In this document: piece after piece, positions 18,189-26,497 of the stretch
How positions within the stretch are numbered: position 1 is the first letter of the stretch
Layout of the letters: each line of letters opens with the position of its first letter
Translations under genes and position numbers: made by a program
Origin: Hyphomicrobiales bacterium
Lineage (GTDB): Bacteria; Pseudomonadota; Alphaproteobacteria; Rhizobiales; Rhizobiaceae
DNA length: 64,000 nt
Direction: 5' to 3'
NCBI GenBank assembly: GCA_900471525.1
Contig: UCEZ01000027.1
Coordinates: 125,197 to 189,196 of the forward strand
The notes under the pieces: generated by a model
What the model was told of the DNA's origin: nothing
The model's database searches: none
Seen by the model: only the letters and a program-made list of their open reading frames with translations

Positions 18189-18515
18189 CTATTCGAGGTC
18201 GGCGTCGATGCGTTCGATCAGGCCGCCCGCGTTGACCACGATCTTGAAGACACCGATCTCGTGGCCGAATTCGCCTGTGAAATCGAGACGAACGGTGACG
18301 TTGCGGTCGTCGAGCGCTTCGAGCGACAGAAGCTTACTCCTCGTGTTGTAGCCGACGAAGAAGCGTTCGAGGTAGCCACGAACACCATCCTGGCCGACGA
18401 AAGCGTCGCCCACCGAGACGTCATCGATGACGGCATCCGATGCGAACACGCCCAGCGCCCCATCGACATCGAAGGCGTTGGCGGTGCGAATGAAGGATTC
18501 GACGATCGTCTGCAT
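18189..18515 (-). CDS. NTF2-like / SnoaL-type protein
   Basis: A 108-aa protein of the cone-shaped NTF2/SnoaL fold: the helix IVESFIRTANAFDVDGAL, then FASDAVIDDVSVG, VRGYLERFF and a terminal strand GGLIERIDADLE. Members are small-molecule isomerases, hydrolases or just binding proteins. It is the last gene of a four-gene operon (SDR, VOC, saccharopine dehydrogenase-like, this one), 10 bp after the previous stop, with GAGGT before ATG 18515. Its role probably concerns the same unknown small molecule. It lies only 58 bp from the left repeat junction. Confidence 0.75.
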   Translation of the reverse strand: MQTIVESFIRTANAFDVDGALGVFASDAVIDDVSVGDAFVGQDGVRGYLERFFVGYNTRSKLLSLEALDDRNVTVRLDFTGEFGHEIGVFKIVVNAGGLIERIDADLE

Positions 18516-18525
18516 GGCGCGTACC

Positions 18526-19506
18526 TCAGAGATCGATGATCGTGGTGTCGGCGATGGTTTCAGCGAAACCGTTTCCGAACAGGCCGGCCGGGGTCTGGAA
18601 ACCGGGCCGTGACTCGCCTGCCAGAACGCGACGTCCGGCTTCGGCAGCAGCCATCGCCGTGAAGGTGTAACCGTTGACCGTGTCGAGCAGCGAGCGGGCG
18701 ATCCGCCCATCCGCATCGGTGACCTCGACCACCGCCTGATAACGGTTCGCCAGCCGCTCCTCTTTGCTCGGCCCGTCCGGAAGCAGGGAGAGATCGCCCT
18801 GCGGAAAACCGTCGCCCGTCACATGGACGAAGGTCTCGATGTCAGGAACGCCGGTCGCCCACCAGATTGTGACGAGGTCGGGCAGCGTTACTCGGAAACA
18901 GTCAACGGTCCCTCTGCCGAAGTCGAACGTGTGAACGTCTGCCTCCGCCGGGGTCAATGCGCCATGCACGCGCTTCAAAGTTTCGACCGTCAAGTTCTCC
19001 GTGGCGCTGATCGCCGATCCGCGAGAAAGGCCACCAGCGACATGCAATGCGATCCTGATCTTTCGTGCATCTCGGACTTTTCCGGCTGCGTGCCCGGCGA
19101 GACTGCCGAGCATCGCAACGCTTCCGCCACCGCCCGGCATCAACATCATGCCTGCGGCCTTTGCGGCATCATCGAGTGCTTCGGCCAGACGGTAGCTGTC
19201 GAGTTCCGCGGCGGTGTCGAGGTAGTGCACGCCATTGCGGATCGCAGCCCTCATGAGCGCGTCGGCGGTGCGCATGAACGGACCGGCACAGTTCAGGAGG
19301 ACGGCGATATCGGCGAGCCCGCAATCGATCGCCACCTCATCGTCGAGACCGAACACGCGATATTCCACGCCGAGTTCGGAAGCGAGCTTCGCCACGATCG
19401 CTTCGCTGCGGCCCGCGAGGACGATCGACGTACCTGCCGCCTTCGCATGGTCTGCCGCCATCCGGCCGGTGTAACCGGTCGCGCCATAGATCATCAGTTT
19501 TGTCAT
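18526..19506 (-). CDS. saccharopine dehydrogenase-like NAD(P)-binding protein
   Basis: A 326-aa protein with an N-terminal Rossmann fold, LMIYGATGYTGRMAADHA, followed by VLLNCAGPFMRTADALM and HYLDTAAE, the hallmark of the saccharopine dehydrogenase NADP-binding family (trans-acting enoyl reductase subgroup). GGGGSVAMLGSLAGHAAG around residue 140 is typical of these uncharacterised oxidoreductases. The ATG at 19506 sits directly against the stop of the preceding VOC gene, so translation is probably coupled. It is third in the AraC-linked operon. Substrate unknown; lysine biosynthesis is unlikely. Confidence 0.85.
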   Translation of the reverse strand: MTKLMIYGATGYTGRMAADHAKAAGTSIVLAGRSEAIVAKLASELGVEYRVFGLDDEVAIDCGLADIAVLLNCAGPFMRTADALMRAAIRNGVHYLDTAAELDSYRLAEALDDAAKAAGMMLMPGGGGSVAMLGSLAGHAAGKVRDARKIRIALHVAGGLSRGSAISATENLTVETLKRVHGALTPAEADVHTFDFGRGTVDCFRVTLPDLVTIWWATGVPDIETFVHVTGDGFPQGDLSLLPDGPSKEERLANRYQAVVEVTDADGRIARSLLDTVNGYTFTAMAAAEAGRRVLAGESRPGFQTPAGLFGNGFAETIADTTIIDL

Positions 19507-19507
19507 G

Positions 19508-19903
19508 TCAGTGCTGCCATTCCTTGTAGACGAATTCGAGGCTGTAGCCGTCGGAGTCGCGCACCTGCGCGGCGTAGTAGCGAGGATCGTAGTGAAGTTG
19601 CGGACCGGGCGGATGGATTTGCGAGGCGCCCGCAGCCATCGCCGCTGCAAAGGCGGCGTCGACCTGGTCAATACCATCTGCGACAAAGCCAATATGGGTG
19701 GAACGTCCTTCGACAACGCCTTCGCGTAGCCAGAAAAACACCCGGCCGTTTGCGCCAAACCCCTTCAGGTCAGGATGACCGGGAGGGCCATCCTTGCCTT
19801 CGTAGTCGTGCGCGTGGACAATCCCGAGCGGCGCCAGCGCCTTCTCATAGAAAGCGACAGATCGGGCGGTATCGCTGACAGATAGGAAGACGTGATCGAG
19901 CAT
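19508..19903 (-). CDS. VOC family protein
   Basis: A 131-aa vicinal-oxygen-chelate protein: LDHVFLSVSDTARSVAFYEK at the start, STHIGFVADGIDQVDAAF in the middle and YYAAQVRDSDGYSLEFVYK at the end. His-4, the central His and the final Glu are in metal-ligand positions. It belongs to the lactoylglutathione-lyase-like subgroup often found beside oxidoreductases. AAGGAG precedes ATG 19903. Second gene of the four-gene operon, 14 bp after the SDR stop. It is not a close copy of the VOC gene at 17639-18040. Confidence 0.87.
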   Translation of the reverse strand: MLDHVFLSVSDTARSVAFYEKALAPLGIVHAHDYEGKDGPPGHPDLKGFGANGRVFFWLREGVVEGRSTHIGFVADGIDQVDAAFAAAMAAGASQIHPPGPQLHYDPRYYAAQVRDSDGYSLEFVYKEWQH

Positions 19904-19917
19904 GTCGCTCTCCTTGT

Positions 19918-20661
19918 TCAGATGATGTAGCCGCCCGCGACTTCGAGGTTCTGGGCATTGATCCAGCGGTTCTCGTTGGACAGCAGACTGGCGACGACGC
20001 CACCGATCTCATCCGGTTCGCCGACGCGACCGAGCGCAGTCTGGCCGGCAAGCATGGCTTCGAATTCGTCGTTCAACCCGCCACCCAGTTCGGTGCGGAT
20101 CGCGCCGGGTGCGATCGAGTTCGCCCGGATGCCGCGACCGCCGAACTCCTTGGCCATGTAGCGGGTCAGCACCTCAAGGCCACCCTTGAACGCTGCATAG
20201 GGCGCGACGCCCGCGGTGGCCACGCGCGTGGTGGCGCTGGTGATGTTGATGATCTGGCCGCCGTCCGCCATCAGCGGCAGCAGGATCTGGGTGAGAAAGA
20301 ACGGACCCTTAAGGTGGACGTTGAACAACCCTTCGAACTGCTCTTCGGTCACGGTGGCGATTGGATTGAACAGGCCGTATCCGGCGTTGTTGACGAGGTA
20401 GTCGAAGTCGCGGCGACCCCAGATGATTTCCAGCTCTGTCGCAACGGCCTCGCGAAACCCAGGGAACGAACTGGTGTCGCCAACGTCAAGCTTCAGCGCC
20501 ACTGCCTCGCCGCCTTTCTGCAAAATCGTATTCACCACCTCTTCAGCCTTTTCGGGATTACTGTTGTAGGTGACAACAACGCCCATGCCTTTGCGAGCGC
20601 ATTCAATAGCCGCGCTGGCTCCAAGCCCCCGGCTGCCTCCGGTGACGATAACGATCTTCAT
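19918..20661 (-). CDS. short-chain dehydrogenase/reductase
   Basis: A 247-aa classical SDR: cofactor loop VTGGSRGLGASAA at residues 7-19, NNAG motif, and the catalytic Tyr/Lys in PYAAFKGG (YxxxK). The end GRVGEPDEIGGVVASLLSNE is typical of the FabG-like group. It uses NAD(P)H to reduce or oxidise an alcohol/carbonyl. First gene of the operon and divergent from the AraC gene (135 bp between starts). AAGGAA precedes ATG 20661; the longer frame to 20727 is in the promoter region. Confidence 0.92.
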   Translation of the reverse strand: MKIVIVTGGSRGLGASAAIECARKGMGVVVTYNSNPEKAEEVVNTILQKGGEAVALKLDVGDTSSFPGFREAVATELEIIWGRRDFDYLVNNAGYGLFNPIATVTEEQFEGLFNVHLKGPFFLTQILLPLMADGGQIINITSATTRVATAGVAPYAAFKGGLEVLTRYMAKEFGGRGIRANSIAPGAIRTELGGGLNDEFEAMLAGQTALGRVGEPDEIGGVVASLLSNENRWINAQNLEVAGGYII

Positions 20662-20796
20662 ACCTATTTCCTTGCCTGTTCGATGTGACCTGACGCTAGG
20701 CCGACACCGTCTCACGCGCTCACCCATTTCTCTCTGAAACTTGCCTATTTCTGCTTCACTATTGCGGAGCGATCACCAGCCTGTCAGGGTCGCCCA

Positions 20797-21678
20797 ATGG
20801 AAAAACAACTTCAGGAACTGCGCGCCCTGGCGTCGTCGGCGGAAAATCGCCGGACGGAAACGGGTATCCGGCGTATTGCGATGGTCCAGGGCGAGATCCC
20901 GGAACACAGGCTCTCTGCCGTCTACGAGCCGATGATCAACCTCATCCTGACTGGATCGAAGACGATGACGGTCGGTGAGCGAACCTTCGCCTACGACCCG
21001 GCCACCTACTTCGTCATGTCGGTCGACCTGCCGGCCGTTGGCTCCGTGCATCCATCGACCGCGGGAGAACCATATTTGGCAGTCAGCCTCACCCTCCACC
21101 CGCCGACGGTCGCGGCGCTCATCAGCGACCTACCCGTGCAGGTCTGCAGTCAACTCTTCGGATCGGGTTTCTCGATCGCCCCCGTCAACGAGGAGCTTCT
21201 TGACGCTTGGGTGCGCATGCTTCGGCTGATGGACCGCCCAGACGAGATCGCGGTGCTTGCACCAGCCTACGAGCGGGAGATCCTGTTTCGCGTGCTGCAG
21301 GGGCCGTTGGGCTGGATGCTGCGCGACATTGCGGCTCCTGACGCCGCCCTCTCACGGATCAGCATCGCCATCCAGTGGATACGAGAGAACTTCGCAAAGC
21401 CCCTGAGGGTCGAGGCGCTTGCCGAAATGGCGGCCTTGAGCGTTTCGGCGTTCCATCGCCACTTCAAGGCAGTCACGGCGCTGAGTCCAATCCAATATCA
21501 GAAGCAGATTCGGCTTCTGCATGCCCGCACCTTGCTGCTGGCCGGAGAAGGCAACGCAACAGCGGTAGCATTCGGTGTTGGGTACGAAAGCCCGAACCAG
21601 TTTAGCCGGGAATACGCGCGGCAGTTTGGGTTGCCTCCATCCAAGGATGTGGTGCGGCTGCGCGGTCGGGCAGCGTAA
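20797..21678 (+). CDS. AraC family transcriptional regulator
   Basis: A 293-aa regulator. The N-terminal 180 residues form the ligand-binding domain of the AraC_N type (YEPMINLILTGSKTMTVGER). The C-terminal double helix-turn-helix spans residues 195-285: KPLRVEALAEMAALSVSAFH and AFGVGYESPNQFSREYARQF. It is divergent from the SDR/VOC/saccharopine-dehydrogenase/NTF2 operon and is the obvious candidate activator. The operator cannot be pinned down in the 135-bp gap. ATG 20797 lacks a strong ribosome-binding site. Confidence 0.92.
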   Translation: MEKQLQELRALASSAENRRTETGIRRIAMVQGEIPEHRLSAVYEPMINLILTGSKTMTVGERTFAYDPATYFVMSVDLPAVGSVHPSTAGEPYLAVSLTLHPPTVAALISDLPVQVCSQLFGSGFSIAPVNEELLDAWVRMLRLMDRPDEIAVLAPAYEREILFRVLQGPLGWMLRDIAAPDAALSRISIAIQWIRENFAKPLRVEALAEMAALSVSAFHRHFKAVTALSPIQYQKQIRLLHARTLLLAGEGNATAVAFGVGYESPNQFSREYARQFGLPPSKDVVRLRGRAA

Positions 21679-22114
21679 TGAGGCCGTGGCCAGCGAGCGT
21701 CCTCACCAAACCACCGTGTCGCATCCAAGATCGCGGCGCTAAGCGCAATGCGCGATACGTTCTCCCGCAAATTGAGGTTTATGACAGCCAGGCCGCTGCT
21801 GAAGCGATCCTCTGGTCCATCCGAACGCGCGACGCCTACAACGCTCGCAAACGTGGAACGAACGTCCCCGTACGGGACACAATCTGGCACATTGCCGCGG
21901 GAAGCGCGGGTTTCTAAATTCATGTCAGCTTTTGGGGATGGGCCACAAGAAGCGACATGGCTGATTTGGAAGCGCAAAGCGGTCAAGACCGCCGTCGGCC
22001 CCTTTGCTGCCGTTCGAGGTCGATCCGAGGAACGTGCGGTATGTGCTAGAATGCGGCCCGAAGGCGGAATGCGACAGACGCACTGCGAGGGGCGCTGTGC
22101 TCTTGGAAGGGGAG
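21679..22114. other. 436-bp region without a supported gene
   Basis: Several overlapping open frames exist on both strands but none has a ribosome-binding site or recognisable domain. The 3' part carries the leader of the sulfite oxidase-like gene. I see no hairpin or repeat of note. Confidence 0.4.
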
Positions 22115-23233
22115 ATGAGGACTATGCCGACACCAGAGCAACCCAGTCTAATCGTTCGACAGAAATCCCCACAGAACATCGAGTTTCCGTTTGCGTCGCT
22201 TTCCGAATGGCTGATCCCAACCGAGCTGTTCTTCGTGCGAAACCATTTCCCGTCGCCCGACCTCGATGCGCGAGACTGGAGATTGCGCGTTGACGGGGCG
22301 GTGGAGCGGCCGATCGAACTTGACCTCGACAGCATCAAGGCGATGCAGAGCACGACTTTTACCGCCGTCGTCGAGTGCGCAGGAAACGGGCGCGTCTACT
22401 ATGTGCCTCCGAGGGAGGGGTTGCAGTGGCAGAATGGAGCCGTCGGCAATGCCGCGTGGACAGGTGTTCTTCTGCGCGAGATTTTGGAAATGGCGGGCGT
22501 TAAGCGAACCGCATGTGAAGTTCTGCTCGCAGGCGCCGACAGTGGCGTCGTCGACGCGAACAAGAAAACGGCTTCTCCCGGCCCCATCGCCTTTGCGCGC
22601 AGTTTACCGCTTGAGAAGGCCATCGCTGACAGTACGATGCTTGCCTATTCGATGAACGAGGAGCCGTTGACACGCGATCACGGCTACCCGCTACGCGCGG
22701 TCGTGGGTGGCTGGTTCGGCATGGCTTGGGTCAAGTGGATCACGCATATCACGGTTGTGGAGCAACCGTTCCTTGGCTACTGGCAGGCGCGCGACTATTT
22801 CCGTTGGGAGCGCAGCCTCGGGGAACCCAGGCTGGTCCCCCTTGCGGAGATGGAGGTCAAAGCGCAGATCGCGCGTCCCGTACAGGGGGCGCGTCTCATC
22901 GCCGGCCAACCGTACCGGATTTTCGGAGCCGCCTGGAGCGGAGAGGCTGTTATCCGGCAGGTGCAGGTCTGCACCGGAGATGGCAGGGGCTGGCGCGAGG
23001 GAAGGCTCCTCGAAACAGAACGTCCCTTTGCATGGCGCTTGTGGGAGTACATGTGGACCCCTGAAGAAGTGGGGCGATATATACTGCGATGTCGCGCGAT
23101 CGATGGGGCGGGGTGCGTGCAGCCCGACCTCCAGCGTTCCGACTGCGAGAGCTACGCGGCCAATTGGATCGTTCCGGTGGAGGTTACGGTCGTTCCCGAG
23201 CCACAGACGTACGAGGAGGAATTCGTGATCTAA
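22115..23233 (+). CDS. sulfite oxidase-like molybdopterin enzyme without export signal
   Basis: About 372 aa, with a molybdopterin-binding domain (sulfite oxidase superfamily) followed by a Mo-cofactor dimerisation domain. LFFVRNHFPSPDLDARDWRL starts the fold, and the Mo-ligating cysteine is in AVVECAGNGR. LPLEKAIADSTMLAYSMNEE and GYPLRAVVGGWFGMAWVKWI are further conserved blocks. Family members oxidise sulfite or reduce other oxo-anions. Unlike SorA/SoxC types it has neither a Tat nor a Sec signal, so it should stay in the cytosol, and no cytochrome partner is adjacent. Two starts are possible: 22115 and ATG 22124, the latter with GAGG at a good distance. Confidence 0.88.
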   Translation: MRTMPTPEQPSLIVRQKSPQNIEFPFASLSEWLIPTELFFVRNHFPSPDLDARDWRLRVDGAVERPIELDLDSIKAMQSTTFTAVVECAGNGRVYYVPPREGLQWQNGAVGNAAWTGVLLREILEMAGVKRTACEVLLAGADSGVVDANKKTASPGPIAFARSLPLEKAIADSTMLAYSMNEEPLTRDHGYPLRAVVGGWFGMAWVKWITHITVVEQPFLGYWQARDYFRWERSLGEPRLVPLAEMEVKAQIARPVQGARLIAGQPYRIFGAAWSGEAVIRQVQVCTGDGRGWREGRLLETERPFAWRLWEYMWTPEEVGRYILRCRAIDGAGCVQPDLQRSDCESYAANWIVPVEVTVVPEPQTYEEEFVI

Positions 23234-23577
23234 TCACCCGCATGGGGCGGAATGGCGGCTTTTGGCGCAACTGCGACCCGCGTTCTCACTGCGTCATGTC
23301 CGCTTTGCAGCAACAGTGACGGGTGGTTCGATGACCATTATGACGGCGCAAAGCGGAATGCGGCCATGCACAAAGTGGTGTCCGACGTCTACTTCGCGGC
23401 CCGATGCAGACATCAGACGATTGCAAAACTCGGTCGCTTACACACGGGTTTTGCGACAGGAATTCCTCTCATTTTTTGATGCTGAGAGGTCAATCGTTGA
23501 ACTTAGGATTTCCGCAGCAACGGAAAGCTGCCTCGAAATAGCTTGCGAATCGCATAAGTCCGTGCTTATGTGTTCGC
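23234..23577. other. 344-bp region without a supported gene
   Basis: Contains only short, weakly coding frames. The end (23540-23577) probably carries the promoter of the ArsR gene, which would also be its own operator; no clear palindrome stands out. Confidence 0.4.
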
Positions 23578-23892
23578 ATGATCGAGAATGACTTCTTTCG
23601 AGCTTTGGCAGACCCGACCCGCCGTGCGATCTTTGAGAAGCTGGCGGCAGGGAGCATGAACGCTAGTGCCTTGCGCGAGGGCATGGAGATTAGCCAGCCG
23701 GCGATGTCGCAACACCTCGCAGTTCTGCGCAGTGCAAAGCTCGTGAGGGAAGAACGACAGGGGCGTTTCGTGAATTACGAAGTCGATCCCGATGGGTTGG
23801 CTCTCATCGCCCAGTGGCTCGCAAAATACCGCGCCTATTGGCCGGAGCGTATCGCAGCACTCAAAGTCTTGCTGAAGGACATGGATCAATGA
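23578..23892 (+). CDS. ArsR family transcriptional repressor
   Basis: A 104-aa winged-helix protein: FFRALADPTRRAIFEKLAAG, then recognition helix SQPAMSQHLAVLRSAKLV and wing EERQGRFVNYEVDP. There are no cysteine pairs in the metal-sensing positions, so it is the non-metal subgroup that is usually co-transcribed with an SRPBCC protein. Its stop overlaps the start of the next gene (ATGA), so the two are translationally coupled. Confidence 0.92.
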   Translation: MIENDFFRALADPTRRAIFEKLAAGSMNASALREGMEISQPAMSQHLAVLRSAKLVREERQGRFVNYEVDPDGLALIAQWLAKYRAYWPERIAALKVLLKDMDQ

Positions 23893-24248
23893 ACGAAGGG
23901 AAGACCAAGGAGCAGGATAGCGGCGTCGAGTTGGAGTTTGACTTGGGCGATCCGCCGCAAAAGGTCTGGCGTGCTGTCACCATTCCCGAACTTCGGGAAA
24001 GGTGGTTGCCGAAAGAGGCATTGGCTGAGCCCGATGCGATCACCGTCACCCCCGGCCAGGAAGTTCGCTACAAGCTGCGTGACGATAACCCGCCTTTCCT
24101 TGAAAGCACCGTGACGTTCACGATCACCCCGAATGCCACTGGCGGCACCTGCCTTCGGATCGTCCACGAACTGACGGACGCAAGATTCGGTGGAATGACA
24201 AGATCGCCGGCAAACAGCAACAGCCCGCTCCTCATGCTCGCCGCCTGA
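23889..24248 (+). CDS. SRPBCC (AHSA1-like) protein
   Basis: A 119-aa START/Bet v1-like protein of the AHSA1 group: LEFDLGDPPQKVWRAVTIPE, ERWLP, then alternating strands TPGQEVRYKLRDD and STVTFTITPNATGGT. These proteins bind hydrophobic ligands in a helix-grip cavity. The usual C-terminal helix is short, ending in SPANSNSPLLMLAA, so the gene may have lost its original 3' end. Overlaps the ArsR stop by 4 bp; such pairs commonly form a ligand-handling unit repressed by the ArsR protein. Confidence 0.82.
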   Translation: MNEGKTKEQDSGVELEFDLGDPPQKVWRAVTIPELRERWLPKEALAEPDAITVTPGQEVRYKLRDDNPPFLESTVTFTITPNATGGTCLRIVHELTDARFGGMTRSPANSNSPLLMLAA

Positions 24249-24292
24249 CACGGCGAGCCTCCCGTTAAATTTTGAAAGTCTGGAGGTCGCCG

Positions 24293-24928
24293 ATGCGCGA
24301 AGCGATGCAACTCGTCCCTATGGTTATAGAACAGTCCAGCCGGGGGGAGCGATCCTTTGATATTTATTCCCGGCTTCTGCGCGAGCGGATTATCTTCCTC
24401 AATGGCGAGGTGAACGATACAGTTTCGGCGCTCGTCTGCGCGCAATTGCTGTTTTTGGAAGCGGAAAACCCCAAGAAGCCCATCAGCCTTTACATCAATT
24501 CGCCCGGCGGCGTCGTGACCAGCGGCCTGGCCATGTACGATACCATGCATTACATTCGCGCCCCGGTGCATACGCTGTGCATGGGGACCGCCCGCTCGAT
24601 GGGCTCGTTCCTGTTGATGTCCGGCCAGCCGGGCGAACGCACTGCGCTTCCCAATGCCAGCATCCATATTCACCAGCCGCTGGGCGGATTTCAAGGGCAG
24701 GCATCGGACATGCTGATACATGCCGAGGAAATGCAAAAGACCAAGCACCGCATGACACGGCTCTACGCGGAGCATTGCGGACGTTCCTACGAAGACTTTG
24801 AGCGCGCGATGGACCGCGACCGCTTCATGACGGCGGAGGAGGCGCTTGAATGGGGTCTTATCGACCGCATTCTGAAGATTCGGCAAGACACGAGCGATCT
24901 ACAAGCTTTGCCGCAAAATCCCGATTAA
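24293..24928 (+). CDS. clpP: ATP-dependent Clp protease proteolytic subunit (accessory paralogue)
   Basis: A 211-aa ClpP serine peptidase; it would form a heptameric barrel fed by ClpA or ClpX. The core is present: [33 protein letters not shown], catalytic Ser in [14 protein letters not shown], His in IHIHQPLGG, and Asp in [17 protein letters not shown]. The loop around the serine reads ARSMG where most ClpP have AASMG. No clpX follows and the sequence lies in the accessory region, so this is probably a second copy rather than the housekeeping enzyme. ATG 24293 follows TGGAGG; an earlier in-frame start (24272) is weaker. Confidence 0.92.
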   Translation: MREAMQLVPMVIEQSSRGERSFDIYSRLLRERIIFLNGEVNDTVSALVCAQLLFLEAENPKKPISLYINSPGGVVTSGLAMYDTMHYIRAPVHTLCMGTARSMGSFLLMSGQPGERTALPNASIHIHQPLGGFQGQASDMLIHAEEMQKTKHRMTRLYAEHCGRSYEDFERAMDRDRFMTAEEALEWGLIDRILKIRQDTSDLQALPQNPD

Positions 24929-25170
24929 GGCGGCCGTTTTCTCAACCTCTGCGATGTCGCAGAATAGGCGACGGCAGTCATAATGGCCGCGTTGGCGCTT
25001 TCCGGACGCGAGCGCCCGAGAAGCGGCCTGACTGCTTCCAGATGCCAGAGCGGGTGGTGTGAATGACCAAGATGAGGGCACGAAGCGGAGAGATTTCCGA
25101 TGCGGGGCAGGAAGCTGACCGACGGCTCAAAGCTGAGGCACTTCAAGAGCGTCCACATCTGGTCTTGTAG

Positions 25171-25542
25171 CTACTCGACGATCTTCCAATAGGAATCTTT
25201 GCGGATCACCTTGCCATTCCGAAACGTATAAAGATCGCAACCCTGGACTTCCGTCTTTGTCCCGTTGACCGAGGTACCCATGAGGAACCATCTCGATATC
25301 CCAGTTCCGGATGCTTCATCAACGAAGTGTTCAGCATTGTTGTAAACAACGTCAGGCAGGCCCTGAAAGCGCGACGCCAGAGCCTCTCGCACCTTGGTCT
25401 TGCCTTCGAAACGAGACCCCCATGGATCGTGTCCGCGTGGCGTCTCCAATATGCAGTCTTCAGCGAAGTAAGTCATGATCAGATCGAGATCATGTGCGTT
25501 GAAGGCACCGCACAGGTCCATCAGTCGCCGACGCAAGTCCAT
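25171..25542 (-). CDS. NTF2-like / SnoaL-type protein
   Basis: A 123-aa protein with the ketosteroid-isomerase-like fold: LMDLCGAFNAHDLDLIMTYF, AEDCILETPRGHDPWG, then FEGKTKVREALASRF and a C-terminal strand pair LYTFRNGKVIRKDSYWKIVE. The frame extends to 25674, but ATG 25542 has GGAG 7 nt upstream and fits the family length. No operon partners; it faces clpP tail to tail across 242 bp without a clear terminator. Substrate unknown. Confidence 0.82.
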   Translation of the reverse strand: MDLRRRLMDLCGAFNAHDLDLIMTYFAEDCILETPRGHDPWGSRFEGKTKVREALASRFQGLPDVVYNNAEHFVDEASGTGISRWFLMGTSVNGTKTEVQGCDLYTFRNGKVIRKDSYWKIVE

Positions 25543-25717
25543 CACGGTCTCCATCAATAGGGAAAGCGCGCTCGCGATCCTACCATGTTTCCTCCCGTTC
25601 TGCAGGAGGTGCATTGTTGCGCGGGCAATGGGTGAAGCCCCCATTGAGAAGATCCGTCGGAACTGCCCAGGCACACCGCCTCGATGCTCGCCCCAGCGGC
25701 ATTTCGGACGAAAGAGA

Positions 25718-26191
25718 CTATGCCTTGCCCAGATGCTTCGGCCAGAATTCCTGGTGGACTTTGGCAGCTTCGTCTTCGAGGTTCGTTGGGCCGACCACAG
25801 TGACGTTGCGCGCGCCGGTTTGCAACACCGCCCGGCTCGGCACGTTCAACCCGATCCCAGCGATCTTACCAAGCCGCGTTTCTGAGCACGCAAACACCAC
25901 ACGCCCGATGCCCGACCAGTAAATCGCCCCCGAGCACATCGCGCACGGCTCGGTGCTGGTGTAGAGCGTGCAATCACCGAGAAAAGCGGTGTCATATTGC
26001 TTCGCCGCCAGTTTAACCAGATTCATCTCGGCGTGGTTCGTCATATCGTGGCCGGTGAAGACGCTGTTTTCGGCACGAAGGATTACTTCGCCGTTCTTCA
26101 CAAGCACCGAGCCAAATGGCTCGTCGCCGCCTTCCACCGCGGATTTCGAGAGCGCAATCGCCTCGCGCAGAAACGGCTCGTGGTTTTCCAT
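25718..26191 (-). CDS. nucleoside/guanine deaminase-like protein (CMP/dCMP deaminase fold)
   Basis: A 157-aa zinc deaminase. The zinc site is complete: NHAEMNLV (His and catalytic Glu) and TEPCAMCSGAI (two Cys). GDEPFGSVLV near the N-terminus is the substrate-loop motif shared by guanine deaminase GuaD and tRNA adenosine deaminase TadA. Length, the isolated position and the C-terminal part ending HQEFWPKHL point to the free-base/nucleoside branch rather than TadA, but this is a judgement. ATG 26191 is preceded by GGGGAG at good spacing; an ATG 18 bp upstream is not. Confidence 0.88.
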   Translation of the reverse strand: MENHEPFLREAIALSKSAVEGGDEPFGSVLVKNGEVILRAENSVFTGHDMTNHAEMNLVKLAAKQYDTAFLGDCTLYTSTEPCAMCSGAIYWSGIGRVVFACSETRLGKIAGIGLNVPSRAVLQTGARNVTVVGPTNLEDEAAKVHQEFWPKHLGKA

Positions 26192-26497
26192 CGGAGTCTC
26201 CCCAAACACTTGAGCATGATGATCTTGTCTTGAATTGAAGAGATTACCAAGGGCTGCATATCAGATTCAAGATGCTGGCAGGGAGAAGGCGCGTTCAGCG
26301 GTTTTTCACCGGTGGCCAGAATGCACAAGGTGACTGCCACGCATATGCCTCACGAACGCGGTTCATTCCGGCGACGCTGTTGCAATATTTTGAGATTGGG
26401 TCATTGCCTTTGGTCAGCGCTGCCGCGTCGGAACGAAGCGCCCAGCAGATCCCCGTCGATGTCGCGGCGCAGATGCGGACGATGTGGAAATAGGACA
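26192..26497. other. 306-bp region upstream of dinB
   Basis: It holds one 73-aa open frame (26272-26493) that ends 4 bp before the dinB ATG and could be a decayed or very small gene (ends QQIPVDVAAQMRTMWK). It has no ribosome-binding site and no recognisable domain. I see no clear GTTC-N7-GTTC SOS box. Confidence 0.35.

Noticed and set aside
21679-22114. Small ORFs on both strands between the AraC and sulfite oxidase-like genes
   Set aside because: No ribosome-binding sites, no domain signatures, mutually overlapping.
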